Shown: piece after piece, positions 48,901 through 64,000 of the stretch | Position numbering within the stretch: position 1 is the stretch's first letter | Layout of the letters: the number at the start of each line of letters is the position of its first letter | Source: Tillus elongatus | Taxonomy: Eukaryota > Arthropoda > Insecta > Coleoptera > Cleridae | DNA length: 64,000 bases | Assembly (NCBI GenBank): GCA_964006375.1 | Contig: OZ023264.1 | Location: forward strand, 173,462,295 to 173,526,294 | Direction of reading: 5' to 3' | Position numbers and translations under genes: made by a program | Notes under the pieces: generated by a model | Told to the model about the DNA's origin: nothing | Seen by the model: only the letters and a program-made list of their open reading frames with translations | The model's database searches: none

Positions 48901-49630
48901 GGTTTATCACCGCAGCCGTTCGTTAGAAATTTTCGTGGTTAGAAATAATTTAGAATGCTGAATTTTTGAACTCCTGGGTTATTCAAAATTCTCTTTCCTA
49001 TTAAAATATTTTCAAGATCATGATACTTCCGGTCATTCCGGAAGTCGCCATTAACTTTCTTATTTTAAATAGAACACTCAGTATATTATTCCATTTTCGG
49101 ATTACTGAGAAAATTTCATGATGGGTTTCATCAGGTTTCCCTATACTTATTTTCAACTGTTTCTTAGATATCTTGATTCTTTTGATAATTTTGAAAGATG
49201 TAGCCTTATTTTCAACACTGTGCCTTTCACCCATTTTCGAATATTTGTAAACGCTTCCGGGGTAGACGGAAGCACAAGAATTATACTTTCGAAATTCATG
49301 CTTACAATTGATGTATCGCATACAGGGTATCCCGAATTCTATGACCAATTACATCATTTTCAAAGTTAAAAAAGTTTGTTATTTCAAATATAACACCCTA
49401 TATATTATTAGATGATCGGATGCAGAATTTGATTCTGAATCGATCCGCTATAAGGTTCCCTATACCTATTTCCAGCGGTTATCTTGTGAATCCATATTTT
49501 TTATTTTAATGTGATTTTTGGCAGAAACCGAAACATCGCTTGCTTTTCTAATAAGCCTTGATTTTGACAGGATTTGAAACAATGCTGATTTTATGTCAAA
49601 GCAGTATTATCTCACAAATTACAGTTTATA

Positions 49631-50705
49631 ATGGAGAATATTGAAGAATATTCCAATAATGATATGTTAAATTTGTTTTATACGCATGGTGAATGTGGAC
49701 GAATTGTCAGAAGAACATGCAGATTATTTAACGAACGATATCCGGACCTACCAACAATTACTCCCGGGAAATTCGCAAGAATCGAGGCTCGATTTATGGA
49801 AACTGGCAGTGTAAGGGCAACTCAACATCACCTAAAGCCCGTAATAGATAATACAGATAACGAGGTGAATGTATTGGCTTATTTTCAAGCTTATCCACGT
49901 AGTTCAACTTCAGGAGCAGCGCTGGAGTTGGGTATTTTAAGAGCATCAATCCACAGAATATTATGAAAACATAAAATGCATCCTTTTTCTGAAATAACTG
50001 TGCACGGATTACGTCCTGGCGATGAGGCAAGACGAGTCGTCTTTGGCGAGTTCATGTGCATAAAAATGACCGAAGATCAGAGATTTCTTTATAAGATTAT
50101 GTGGACTGATGAATCCAAATTCAGCAGGCAAGGAATTATAAATCGCCGGAATAATTACTACTGGGCACAAAAAAATCCACATGTCATAAGGGAACAAAAT
50201 CACCAGGACCACTTTAGTTTTAATGTTTTTTTGTTTACTTATGGAAAATAGAGTGACATATCAAGTGTATGATGAAAATTTGAATGGGGCTAGATATCTG
50301 GAGATACTTAGAGGGTTTGTTAGTGATTTCTTAAATTCTCTACCTCCAAGTGACAGAGCAAACAGTTGGTATCAGCTGGATGGTGCTCCAGCACATTCCA
50401 CTCCAGATGTACACCATCAGTTGACCTTGATGTTCGAGGATCGGTGGATTGGCCCACAAGGACCTTGGAACTGGTCACCCAGATCACCCGATTTAACGCC
50501 CTTGGACTTTTACCTGTGGGGCCGTATAAAAGAACTAGTGTACTCTAGTCCTGTACAAACTAGAGATGAATTATTAAATCGTGTTCACGATGCGTTTACT
50601 AATCTAAGTCCACACGAACTTCGGAGGTCTGTTTCGCGAGGAGTATATGACAGAGTTGTGCAGTGTATGAACCAAAATGGCGGTCATCTATCACAATTAT
50701 TGTAA
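49631..50705 (+). pseudogene. ITm (DD41D-type) transposase, broken by one stop and one frameshift
   Basis: Starts MENIEEYSNNDMLNLFYTH with RLFNERYPDLPTITPGKFAR, a DUF4817-like HTH region. An in-frame TGA at 49964-49966 interrupts it; the same frame resumes KHKMHPFSE and holds the first catalytic Asp in MWTDESKF. A slip in the T7 run near 50226-50232 changes frame. After that come the second Asp (QLDGAPAH) and the third (TPLDFYLWG), 41 residues apart, ending NQNGGHLSQLL. All three catalytic residues remain. Confidence 0.9.
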
Positions 50706-51258
50706 TTTTACATTCATTTACAATTTCTTGTCATTATATTCCAATTGTTTCATGTTTTTCATTTGTCATAACGTTTAAAATTTTGTTAAGTTTCTGTTTT
50801 TGTTTTCAAGTTCCAATTAAAGTTAATTTCTGCCGTTTGCGTCATGTTCATTTAGTTTTGGAAAGCTAACGATGTTTCGGTTTCTGCCAAAAATCACATT
50901 TAAATAATAAATATAGATTCACAAGATAACCGCTGGAAATAGGTATAAGAAACCTTATAGTGAATCCATTGAGAATCAAATTCTGCATCCGACCATCTAA
51001 TAATATACAGGGTGTTATATTTGAAATAACAAACTTTTTCAACTTTGAAAATGATGTAATTGGTCATAGAATTTGGGACAACCTGTATGCGATACATCAA
51101 TTGTAAGCATGGATTTCGAAAGTATAATTCTTGTGCTTCCGTCTACCCCGTAAGCGTTTACAAATAGTCGAAAATGGGTGAAAGGCACAGTGTTGAAAAT
51201 AAGACTACATCTTTCAAAATTATCAAAATAATCAAGATATCTAAGAAAGAGTTGAAAA

Positions 51259-51430
51259 TGTAATTTCTGAACGTCACAACGTCTGGGTTAGACATATTTC
51301 CAAGGTAGAAAAGAACAGAACAAGGCTATACTCCAGACTGAATTTTTATTAGGTAAAAGCCCTACGCGTTTCGGCCCTAATAAAAATTCAGTCTGGAGTA
51401 TAGCCTTGTTCTGTTCTTTTCTACCTTGGA
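51259..51430. mobile_element. 172-bp foldback insertion in the ITm right TIR
   Basis: Core is a perfect 54-bp inverted repeat (51299-51352 and 51377-51430) around a 24-nt loop. The loop complement contains GGCCGAAACGCG, similar to the GAAAC block of PLE terminal repeats. The flanks AAGAGTTGAAAA and AAGAGTTCAAAA form a 12-bp target duplication with one mismatch. Confidence 0.85.
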
Positions 51431-51692
51431 AAGAGTTCAAAATAAGTATAGGGAAATCTGATGAAACCCATCATAAAATTTTCTCAGAAATCCGAAAATG
51501 GAATAATAATACCGGGTGTTCTATTTAAAATAAGAAAGTTAATGGCAACTCCCGGAATAACCGGAAGTGGTATGATCTTGAAAATATTTTAAAATGAAAG
51601 AGAATTTTAAATACCCCAGGAGTTCAGAAATTCAGAATTCTAAGTTATTTCTAACCACGAAAACTTCTAACGAACGGCTGCGTTGAGAAACC

Positions 51693-51866
<174 letters not shown>

Positions 51867-52345
51867 ATTTTCCTTTTATAAAAACTTTTGTAATGAAATA
51901 TTTTTTTCATATAACCGACATTTGTAAACACATAACAGTATCCAGCAGTCACTAGTTAGAGCATACAAATGCAGCTAATTTATTATGCATAATGGAATGT
52001 GGCAGTGAAACGGCAACAATTCGGAACTAGTTACCTACTCTGTTTTCAGTCGCGTATTTCAAAAGTTAGCTGGGGTTAATTTTGTAGAATAACTGTAATA
52101 GAATGAATATGTGAATGAAGTCTAGAGGTGTTAGTGCAGAAAGATAATCGTATAAATCAAGTTGGCTTATTCCAGGTCCCCAGAGCTCCCGGTTTGCTTA
52201 AACCCTCAAACCGTCTTGGGAGAACCCCAAAAATTCGCATATATTCAAATTTACTCCAGCTCGCTACTACGACTGCTAGAAGATAATGCAATACATAGCT
52301 TTGTAGAGTTCGTATATTAATAACAGAAAATTACAACTACATCAA

Positions 52346-52359
<14 letters not shown>

Positions 52360-52427
<68 letters not shown>

Positions 52428-52789
52428 ATGTGTGTGCGTGTGTGTGGCACACCTATAACTACAAAACTAAAGGGGGGATTTTAAAGAAATTTGGCAGGTG
52501 CATTTTTTCATGGAAATTTCTTGTATCTTCACAGATAACAAAGCTGCGGCCTCCAAATTTAGGACGCATACTTGCACTACAAAATGTATACTACACGCAA
52601 AAACATAAATCTCTAAGTTGAAAGAAAAAGAAATTATAGGCATTGAATTTACATTCGTGGTCACAATAGCGAGTAAAACCAAGACATTTGTCTATCTTAA
52701 ATATTACAGACAAATACTATGATTTCCTGATACACTTTTCATAAAAAAATGCGTGGACCATAACACATTTGCTGCGTCCAGACATTTTG
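52360..52789 (-). mobile_element. HINE-like 5' half with (TA)n
   Basis: (TA)n 52360-52423, GT-rich tail, ACCTATAACTACAAAACTAA (degraded family body), and the 5' terminus CATTTGCTGCGTCCAGAC at about 52767-52784. Confidence 0.6.
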
Positions 52790-52792
52790 GTG

Positions 52793-52905
52793 AATTTTCT
52801 TTCAACAAATTCACTAATGAGGAGATCGCGAGTTTTGAATTTTCAAAACAGTTCTTCAAGCGCAAACTAAGACCCCTAGATCACATATCCGGGGTCAGTT
52901 TCAAT
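52793..52905 (-). mobile_element. HINE-like 3' fragment
   Basis: Hairpin GGTGAATTTTC and AAATTCACTAATGAGG, then ACATATCCGGGGTCAG, cut before any core by the next 3' hairpin at 52909. Confidence 0.65.
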
Positions 52906-52908
52906 TTT

Positions 52909-53488
<580 letters not shown>

Positions 53489-53492
53489 TTGT

Positions 53493-53826
53493 TATTTATA
53501 TATGTGTCACACCCATAACTCAAAAATAATGAGCCCATTTTGATAAGATTTAATGAGTACTTTTTTCTTGCAAATGGCTTGGATAAGTTTGTTATCCAGG
53601 AAAATTGGCCTGAGGTTTTCCAGAACATTCGGGCCACTTTTATATCTCCGCAAATAACAAAGTCATGGCAACACACATTTCCTACGCTGCTTTATATCAG
53701 ATAAATAAGATACGTACCAAAAATTTAGATCCGTAGGTTAAAAGAACAAAATTATAGGCATTTAAAAAAAAATTTGGTGCCACTGATGACAAGAGAAACG
53801 CACAAAAGCAGATATTTTGTGTGGGT

Positions 53827-53829
<3 letters not shown>
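53493..53829 (-). mobile_element. HINE-like body fragment
   Basis: Starts TGTGTCACACCCATAACTCA and runs through the AATGGCTTGGATAAGTTTG and CCAGGAAAATTGG phrases. No ends attached. Confidence 0.55.
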
Positions 53830-53914
<85 letters not shown>

Positions 53915-54461
53915 CACATTATCGGTGTGATACAAAAATAATGGATAACTTCGTTAGCCTGGAAAATCAGCCAGATTTTCCCCAAAAATTTGTGTTTTCT
54001 TTCGAAAAAAATTATATCTCCGGAAATGACAAAGATGGGGCAACCATATTTAACACGCGGTTTTATATCATCATAGGTAACTTACGTACCAAAACTAAGC
54101 GCTCTAAGTTTAAAGAGAAAAAGTTATAGGCATTTAAAGGAAAATAAATTGTGGTTTTCTTCAGAACGTCAAAGTCTCGATTTAAAACGTCAAAATTGGC
54201 AACATTTAGGCAAAGAACCTGAAACCAATACGGGCTATGGAAAGAAAATGTCGCGAGAAGAATGTTTTACAAACCCTGAAGTCTTAGCTTCAACCGTCAT
54301 TGTCCTTCATTTCACTAAAATATTTCCAGAAAATTCATTTCAAATAGACCAGTTCTCTGACGCTTTGGCAGTAATCTTAGCTCTAGAGTTTATCGTTTAA
54401 TGGTATATAATTTTTGTCGAATTTTCGTAAAAAATCAATAAACCTCAATATATCCGTTAAG

Positions 54462-54551
<90 letters not shown>

Positions 54552-55026
54552 TATAGGGTTTCTTAAGCTACATCTTAGAAACATATTTCTACAACCACAG
54601 ACTGGCCCATAAGTCGTTGATGACACAAATATTTTTTTTTAATCGTAGACGCCTTATATTATTGAATTTTTGCATTTTCCATCGAAATATAATACATGTT
54701 TGTAAGAAAAGAAATTAGGGACTCAGAAAGTGTGTTATGGTAGCGAATTTTCATTAAATGCTTCAAATTTGAATAGCTCAGTTTGCTATTTACTTATAAG
54801 GTTGACCAAGAAACCAGTTTATTCAAGAACACTTTAAGTTTACCTTCAGAAATTTTTGTATATTTTTAAACAATAAAGTTATTTTGATGGAACACGGCAC
54901 ATTGTTTCTACTATATAGGTTATACTGGCAACCAACGTTGATGCCTGCGCTTAAAAAAACACACATATTTGGTATTAAAAACCACTTTATGAAAATTCAC
55001 TACCATTACGCACTTGCTGCGTCCAG
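53830..55026 (-). mobile_element. Long HINE-like copy, core to 5' end
   Basis: (TA)n 53830-53907, then the dyad GTATCAC and GTGATAC near 53913-53935, then a body collinear with 17216-18328. It includes AACGTCAAAATTGGCAACAT, a second (TA)n at 54465-54547, and the palindrome-ended segment 54718-55026. The 5' terminus is CGCACTTGCTGCGTCCAGAC near 55007-55026. Confidence 0.6.
54465..54547. repeat. (TA)n expansion inside the body
   Basis: About 83 bp of TA at the site where the related copy at 17800-17850 has non-repetitive sequence ending GTATATATTAATTATAGGG. Confidence 0.9.
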
Positions 55027-55099
55027 ACTTTTTTTTATTAAAATTATTATTATTAAAATTGATTTTTCTCGAAAACGGTTCCTATTAGATCATTTGACC

Positions 55100-55975
<876 letters not shown>

Positions 55976-56796
55976 TAAACATAATGCTAAATGTACCACT
56001 TCATAACGACGAACGAGAAAAGGAGTACAACATCATAATACAAATAGCAGAAAGAAATGGATACAACAAGAAATCAATAGAAAAGCTAGTAAAACAAATC
56101 AAAAACAAACAAATCAACAAAACTGAAAACAAAACACCAGAAACAAACACAAAATACACAACATTCACTTATAACCACCACATCAAAAAAATAACACAAA
56201 CACTCAAACAATATGACTTAAAAATGAGCTACAAAACCAATAACAAAATAATAAACAAAATAAATAAAAAACAAGAAAACAACCCACATGAATTAAGCGG
56301 AATATATCAAATAGAATGTAACACATGCAATAAAAAATATATAGGAATGACAAAAAAATCAATAGAAACAAGATTCAAGGAACATATAATAGCATTAGAT
56401 AAAATCCACATACCTCGCTACAAATTAAACGTAGCTACACACATTCACAACACAAAACACCAAAAACCAGACATCACCCAATTACAACTAATGAAACATG
56501 TTAAAGACCACAAAAAAATGGAAATCTGGGAACAATACTACATTCAACAAACAAACAATAGGAAACAACTAATGCCAGAACAAATCAAAGTACAAACATT
56601 TAAACAGAACTTAATAAAGGCCATCCAAATAGACAAATTATCAAACCACAGTGATCAAGACAGGAGACCGATACACACGACACAGCCCGAAGGCACAACC
56701 AATCAGAGAACAGGAAACCGACCAGTAGAAGCTCACGACGCATGCGCCACGTACAATCTCAGACGCAGACCAGACAGGAGCGATAACAGTCAGTAG
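55976..56796 (+). pseudogene. PLE family C, plus-strand GIY-YIG half
   Basis: Open frame from MLNVPLHNDEREKEYNII through a Lys/Asn-rich linker to the endonuclease LSGIYQIECNTCNKKYIG then TKKSIETRFKEHI, with HNTKHQKP and WEQYYIQQTNNRKQ further on. It begins at nearly the point (RMLN) where the inverted RT half stops, so the two pieces together cover one element. The frame is intact from the junction to 56796 but lacks the RT. The GIY, CxxC and YIG signatures are all present. Confidence 0.88.
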
Positions 56797-56800
56797 CGTA

Positions 56801-56835
56801 CTGATGATGAACCGGGACGGTTCGAAACTGCAGTC
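56801..56835 (+). ncRNA. Hammerhead-like ribozyme motif, PLE-C, canonical core
   Basis: CTGATGA at 56801-56807, one U, then GAACC, loop GGGAC, GGTTC (helix II), GAAAC, TGCA and GTC at 56833-56835. This is the only PLE motif in the window with the exact CUGAUGA core. A type I hammerhead with minimal helix III is expected in PLE terminal repeats. Helix I is weak here. Confidence 0.6.
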
Positions 56836-56918
56836 CGCGCAAACCAATAAGAAATCACAAACGTACAGCAAACAAATAAAGTGTATATTTAAAAGTGATT
56901 ACAGTGTTGTGCAATATT

Positions 56919-56921
<3 letters not shown>

Positions 56922-56987
<66 letters not shown>
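56922..56987. repeat. (TA)n, right border of PLE-C
   Basis: About 66 bp of TA next to the PLE-C 3' tail, which ends GCAATATTCC. Confidence 0.95.
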
Positions 56988-56989
<2 letters not shown>

Positions 56990-57234
56990 GATTAAGTTTT
57001 TTCGTAAGCATTGTCCCAAGAAATTTATTTATTTATTTAAGTGGTACAGTTATTACAGTTTATAATCTATTATATGTGATTCAAAACAAAATGTGAACAA
57101 GTAAAGTTACAGCGATTCAATGAAATAATGTTCTAGAGAATTAACATAAACGAAAACGTCCTAATCAGCACTCTTGCATAAGTCACTAAACTTGTTGATG
57201 CATGGTTTCCGGGTTCGTCGTATTTTGTATGATG

Positions 57235-57263
57235 CAAAGCGAAATATTCACTAATGAGGAGGT

Positions 57264-57336
<73 letters not shown>

Positions 57337-57389
57337 ATATTTCGCTTTGCGAATTCTTCGCAAAGCGAAATATTCACTAATGAGGAGGT

Positions 57390-57471
<82 letters not shown>

Positions 57472-57510
57472 ACCTCCTCATTAGTGAATATTTCGCTTTG
57501 CGAAAAATTC
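57235..57510. repeat. Nested (TA)n-cored palindromes
   Basis: The arm AAAGCGAAATATTCACTAA then TGAGGAGGTGTTTA occurs at 57237-57268 and 57363-57394. Its complement occurs at 57333-57354 (partial) and 57467-57500. Each forward/reverse pair encloses (TA)n (57268-57332 and 57392-57468). TTCACTAATGAGGAG matches the HINE-like 3' hairpin arm. Confidence 0.8.
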
Positions 57511-58110
57511 GCTAAAAAAGACTCTTGAGTCTCGGTGCAGCAAAGTGCAAGCTATTTACCTAGCCTCTCACGGAGCTGCTTTTATTAAACGCCACGATGA
57601 ATCATTTTAAATACAAGGGTACCCATAGCATCTTAGTCTCCGGCGAGAGTATTTCTGCACTTTAGAACGTTTTTCAAAAGCACAATAAGTTTTGACCGAG
57701 AAGTTGCAGTAACCTAATTTTCATATCAGTGGCCTGTTGCAAATTAATATCTCTCATCTCAAGGAAGGTTTTACAAGCACTACTGTTGCAAGGCTTTCAA
57801 GATGCATCGGCTCACCGCACTTTGTCTGAAATATGTTTTCAGCACTAAACATTTTCATTATCTTGGCGACTTTTAATGGAACACTTTTCAATTTCTATGA
57901 AAACGCAATAAAGCAAGTTACAACCAAAGTGCAATTTACTGCGCGTTTCATGTCCACTATAAGGATGATAGCGTTAACAGCAAATGGTCACTCATCGTTT
58001 TAGACATTTACTAAATTGAGTCTATTATGGCGACAATGTATCAAAGCTTCTTTTACCATTGTCGCCTTTTATGGTTGTAATTATAATTTCCAGGCGATTT
58101 CAGAATTTTA
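57511..58110. other. Unassigned
   Basis: No supported gene or element. Confidence 0.4.
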
Positions 58111-58111
58111 G

Positions 58112-58211
58112 TGAATTTTCATTAAGAAAATTCACTAAGGAGAGGTAACTATTGTGAGACTTTCGGAACACTTTTTTAAATTACGGTCCCTGGAACACAT
58201 ATAGGTCCGTG

Positions 58212-58297
<86 letters not shown>
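58112..58297 (-). mobile_element. HINE-like 3' part with (TA)n
   Basis: Hairpin TTAGTGAATTTTC and AAAATTCACTAAGG, degraded CCCTGGAACACATATAGG, then (TA)n 58216-58296, immediately followed by repeat R. Confidence 0.6.
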
Positions 58298-58300
<3 letters not shown>

Positions 58301-58886
58301 TATCCCAAATTGTATGGGAATGTATTACTATCTCCGTTATTACTAGAGATAGGGAGACGGTTAAATTAGCAATATTTTGTAGAATTTCATGCCCGTTGCA
58401 AGCATGGCTTGTATTTTGCCGTGCCTCTTTGCGTTTTCGAGTTACTTAAAAAAAAACAAAATTTGTCGATTTTTTTCTTCTTCAGTAAGTAACTAAGTAG
58501 GCGTTGATCTGACATGTCTAAGACACATTATCAGGACACTTTTTACAGAGTAATCTTTTTGTGCTGTTTTCAACTTTGAATTTTCATTTGTTTTTGAGCT
58601 ACAGGTATCAACCATTGTTTTTATTATGGCAGCCATATTGTTTTTTTTCTCGTGTGATAGCCTGTGAAAAGAGCTTTCCAATGATGTACAACACGCTTAA
58701 GAAACCTTGTTAATATACTGACAATTTTGAGAAAACCCGTTTTGAGGATAGTAGGCTATGAAATCCAATACCAGAAAACAAATGACAAAAAAGTGTTCAA
58801 AAGCAGTAGGCCATGGAGTCTAACAATAGACCTCTACCTTTAACATAATTTTCCGTGATGATTCAGAATAAGAAATAGGAACTTTG
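58296..58886 (+). mobile_element. Repeat R, copy 2
   Basis: Begins TAGTGTATCCCAAATTG against (TA)n and is collinear with 18838-19412. Location of the end in a TA tract supports an ITm-type insertion. Confidence 0.45.
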
Positions 58887-59229
58887 AGCACACCAATGAA
58901 TCGGCCCATTATTACAAATGATATTTTACATTACATATTATCCTAAAAAATTGTTATAATTTAATTAAATAGGTAAAGCTAGTAAATAACTAAATTTACT
59001 AACAGAACTAAATAAACAGCAGATTAATGATTTACGAAGACGCGTCTGAAAATTGTTTGATTTTTAAACGTAAGTCAATTGAAAAACAACAGAAGAAAGG
59101 TTGCTATGGATATAACACTATCGCGACAATTAAGAATACTGTCATTTTTAATTATCTGAACAACTTGAGGTGAGTTTAACACGTTGCTTAAAATATTGTA
59201 CTAAATAGTTTGTTTCCTGCTTATTTTAA
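58887..59229. other. Unassigned
   Basis: No supported feature; may include decayed 5' sequence of the transposase relic that follows. Confidence 0.4.
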
Positions 59230-59811
59230 ATATTATTCAACAATATGTTCAGTAATGAAGAACCGAAATACTGAGGCAGCTGCAAATTCATAACAAACTG
59301 ACTAGAAAAACGACTACCAAACACGGAAATATTTCGAAGGATAGTGTCCAATCTATTGAACGACGGTAGCTGCCACGCAAAGAAACTACCAATGCCTAGA
59401 AATGAAGAAAGAAATAATGCCGTCTTACAGGTTTCAAACGAAAACCCTAGCAATCTGTTCGGTTTTATGGTGAACAAATTGACGTGCCAAAAATTACGGT
59501 ACTCCGTGTATTAAAACAAAGTAATTACCATCCATACAAACCTACAATCGTACAAGGCTTAAATGTTGAGGATTACCCTAAGCGACTTCAATTCTGCAGA
59601 TGGTATCAAGGACAATGTCAGCAAGATGAAATTTTTCTTTTGAAAATAATATGCACTGATGAATTCAGATTTACAAATTGTGGTGTGTATAATCGCCATA
59701 ATAGGCATTATTGGGCAAATGAAAATCGCCATCTAAAGGAAGAAAGACAATTGCAAGACAGATTTAGTATTAATGTTTGGTGCGGTTTATTAGGTAAAAA
59801 ACTGTCCTATT
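59230..59811 (+). pseudogene. ITm transposase relic, 5' half (split by HINE-like insertion)
   Basis: A degraded N-terminal region (pieces like RNEERNNAVLQ) leads into the open stretch ITVLRVLKQSNYHPYKPTIV, then LQFCRWYQ, the first catalytic position in ICTDEFRF, HYWANENRH and INVWCGLLGKKL. Coding homology stops at 59811, where the HINE-like 3' hairpin starts, and resumes at about 63180. Several stops and frameshifts indicate an old copy. Confidence 0.8.
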
Positions 59812-59941
59812 AGTGAATTTTCGTAGAAAAAATTCACTAATGGGGAGATCCCGACTTTTGAATTTTGAAAAAATTTTTGCAAATGAGCGCGATCTAGAAC
59901 CCCTAGAACCCATATCCGGGGTCAGTTTCAATTTTTATATG

Positions 59942-62245
<2,304 letters not shown>

Positions 62246-62256
62246 CACACCGATAA

Positions 62257-62961
62257 CTCAAAAAATAATAGGCCGATTTTGATCAAATTTGGCACGTACC
62301 TTCCTTTTGTAAATGGCTTGGACAAGTTCGTTAGTCAGGAAAATCGGATGAGGTTTTCCGGGAAAATTTTGAGTTTTCATTCGAAAAAAATTCTTATCTC
62401 AAAAAGTAATAAGCCGATTTTAATAAAATTTGGCATGTACCTTCCTTTTGTAAATGGCTTTGACAAGTTTGTTATCCAGAAAAATCGGATGAGGTTTTCC
62501 GGAAAAATTTTGAGTTTTCATTCGAAAAAAATTTTTTTCTCAAAGAATAATGGGCAGATTTTAATATAATTTGGCACGTACCTTCCTTTTGTAAATAACT
62601 TTAACAAGTTTGTTATTAAGGAAAATTGGATGAGGTTTTCCGGGAAAATTTTGAGTTTTCATTCGAAAAAAATTCTTATCTCAAAAAGTAATAAGCCGAT
62701 TTTAATAAAATTTGGCATGTACCTTCCTTTTGTAAATGGCTTTGACAAGTTTGTTAGTAAGGAAAATCGAACGAGGTTTTCCGGGAAAATTTTGAGTTTT
62801 CATTCGAAAAAAATTTTTATCTCAAAGAATAATAGGCAGATTTTGATATAATTTGGCATGTACCTTCCTTTTGTAAATGGCTTTAATAAGTTCGTTAGTC
62901 AGAAAAATCGGACGAGGTTTTCTGGAAAAATTTTGAGTTTTCATTTGAAAAAAATTTTTAT
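62257..62961 (-). repeat. Five exact-period 141-bp tandem repeats
   Basis: The CTCAAA start recurs at 62257, 62398, 62539, 62680 and 62821, precisely 141 bp apart. Each unit has GGCACGTACCTTCCTTTTG (or GGCATG), AAATGGCTTTGACAAG and TTTTGAGTTTTCATTCGAA. Units 2 and 4 resemble each other (ATAAGCCGATTTTAATAAAA) and so do units 3 and 5 (AAGAATAAT), so a dimer amplified. Confidence 0.92.
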
Positions 62962-63140
62962 CTTAAAAAATAAAAAATCTATGATAACCAAATTTGGTAG
63001 GTAGGTTTACGATATAAAAAGTAAACTATACACCAAAATTTAGATATCTATGTTATAAGAAAAAAAGTTATAATAAAATATTTTGTGCCAGATCATTTCT
63101 ATGAAAATTCACTACCATAACGCACTTGCTGCGTCCAGGC

Positions 63141-63640
63141 TTTTTATTTGTAGATTAGACAGATAATTTAAAAAAAAAATCAGGTAACTTCATTTTTGGT
63201 CCGTTCTTTTTTGAAAATAAAGGGGAAAGGTTTCTTAATCTATTGAGAAATGATATCTTACCAACAATTAGAAGAGTTCATGATAATTTATACGAGATTT
63301 GGTACCAACAAGACCGTTGTACAGCTCACAATGCTAGGATCGTTAAATAATTTTTGTACCAAAATTTCAATAATCGTGTCATTTGTAACAATAAGCCGGT
63401 TCATTGGTGTGCTCGAAGTCCTGATATAACACCCATGAATTTTAAGTTTAGGTACTGTGAAGAATGATGTGTATAGATTCGATCCACCACAAAATATCAA
63501 TGAATTACGAAACAGAACCACGGAAGCTATAAATCAGATTAACCAAAACACCCTCACCAGAGTTTGCAGGCATGTTTCAAAAAGGTGTATAAAGTGCATT
63601 GAACAAAACGGTGGCCGTATCGAACAATTTTCTATTTAGT
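63141..63640 (+). pseudogene. ITm transposase relic, 3' half
   Basis: Resumes with FIFGPFFFENKG, then LLRNDILPTIRR, WYQQDRCTAHN (second Asp kept, GAP motif lost), CARSPDITPMNF (third Asp replaced by Asn), and closes with TRVCRHVSKRCIKCIEQNGG near 63550-63615. It is the continuation of 59230-59811 across the HINE-like insertion. Internal stops and frameshifts are present. Confidence 0.78.
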
Positions 63641-64000
63641 GTATTTTTAGGTTTCTATTCTATTATTTGTTGGGTTCTGTTTCTAATTGTGTTGTTTTGT
63701 GGAGTTAAAGTTTATATTTGTTATTGCCGGGTTTCGTTATTAAACTGTTTCACATAATATTACCTAGCATTATTACTTAATTAAGTATTGTAAATTAAAT
63801 CACAATATCAATATCGTCGAAGACTGTTGAAAATTGCCGATATTTCCTATTCAAATCAAGACAAGTGTGACATGTTAGCGGTGTCCTTGCAATCACATAG
63901 AAACGCCGAGAAAATGAAAATTTCGACAAAAGCATTATACAATCTGTCAGTAGTAGTAGTAGTAGTAGCAGTGGTGGGGAGGCCAACGCCAAGCAAAAAG
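63641..64000. other. Unassigned, with short (TAG)n run
   Basis: No supported gene. A short AGT trinucleotide run lies at 63948-63968. Confidence 0.45.

Overview
This window looks like a gene-poor, AT-rich stretch of an animal nuclear genome, most likely an arthropod and probably an insect. It carries Penelope-like retroelements (PLEs) with GIY-YIG endonuclease, IS630-Tc1-mariner (ITm) transposases of the DUF4817-HTH kind common in insects, non-LTR retrotransposon fragments, and a dispersed Helitron/Helentron-like (HINE-like) family. I see no host protein-coding gene, tRNA, rRNA or CRISPR array. Almost everything recognisable is a mobile element or an element-derived repeat, and more than 30 (TA)n microsatellites of about 60-210 bp sit at element borders or inside elements.

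Layout. 1-3660: decayed HINE-like remnants. 3757-15380: a nearly uncorrupted PLE array (family A). Two full-length copies on the minus strand and a 5'-truncated third are fused head-to-head at 11462/11463 with a truncated and a full copy on the plus strand. The period is 3063 bp and both outer ends run into (TA)n. 15540-18330: head-to-tail HINE-like copies. 19611-22872: a foldback-like element whose arms are opposed arrays of a 117-bp satellite. 23670-28915: more HINE-like copies. 30641-32868: an ITm element with an intact transposase. 34584-36187: a decayed PLE (family D). 37380-38280: relics of a non-LTR gag-like ORF and of a transposase. 38948-39648: a complete HINE-like copy. 41276-43105: a long-TIR ITm element carrying a 5'-truncated LINE. 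43863-47100: PLE family B, head-to-head. 47618-48831 and 55447-56921: rearranged PLE family C. 48898-51695: an ITm element with a broken transposase and 641-bp TIRs. 51698-55030: serial HINE-like copies. 57235-57510: nested (TA)n-cored palindromes. 59230-63640: a three-level nest, in which a transposase relic is split by a HINE-like element that holds an intact ITm element in its (TA)n core.

How the parts relate. (TA)n tracts appear to be the shared habitat: ITm elements need a TA target, PLE 3' ends repeatedly abut (TA)n, and HINE-like elements carry a (TA)n core. Three PLE families (A, B, C) occur as head-to-head pairs with both 3' ends against (TA)n, which suggests insertion into a self-complementary target. 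Four PLE families carry a hammerhead-like RNA motif in their terminal repeat, with apparent covariation at the C3-G8 pair. The HINE-like 5' terminus also recurs as the first part of the 117-bp satellite monomer. Assignments rest on reading translations and repeats by eye; no search or folding program was run.
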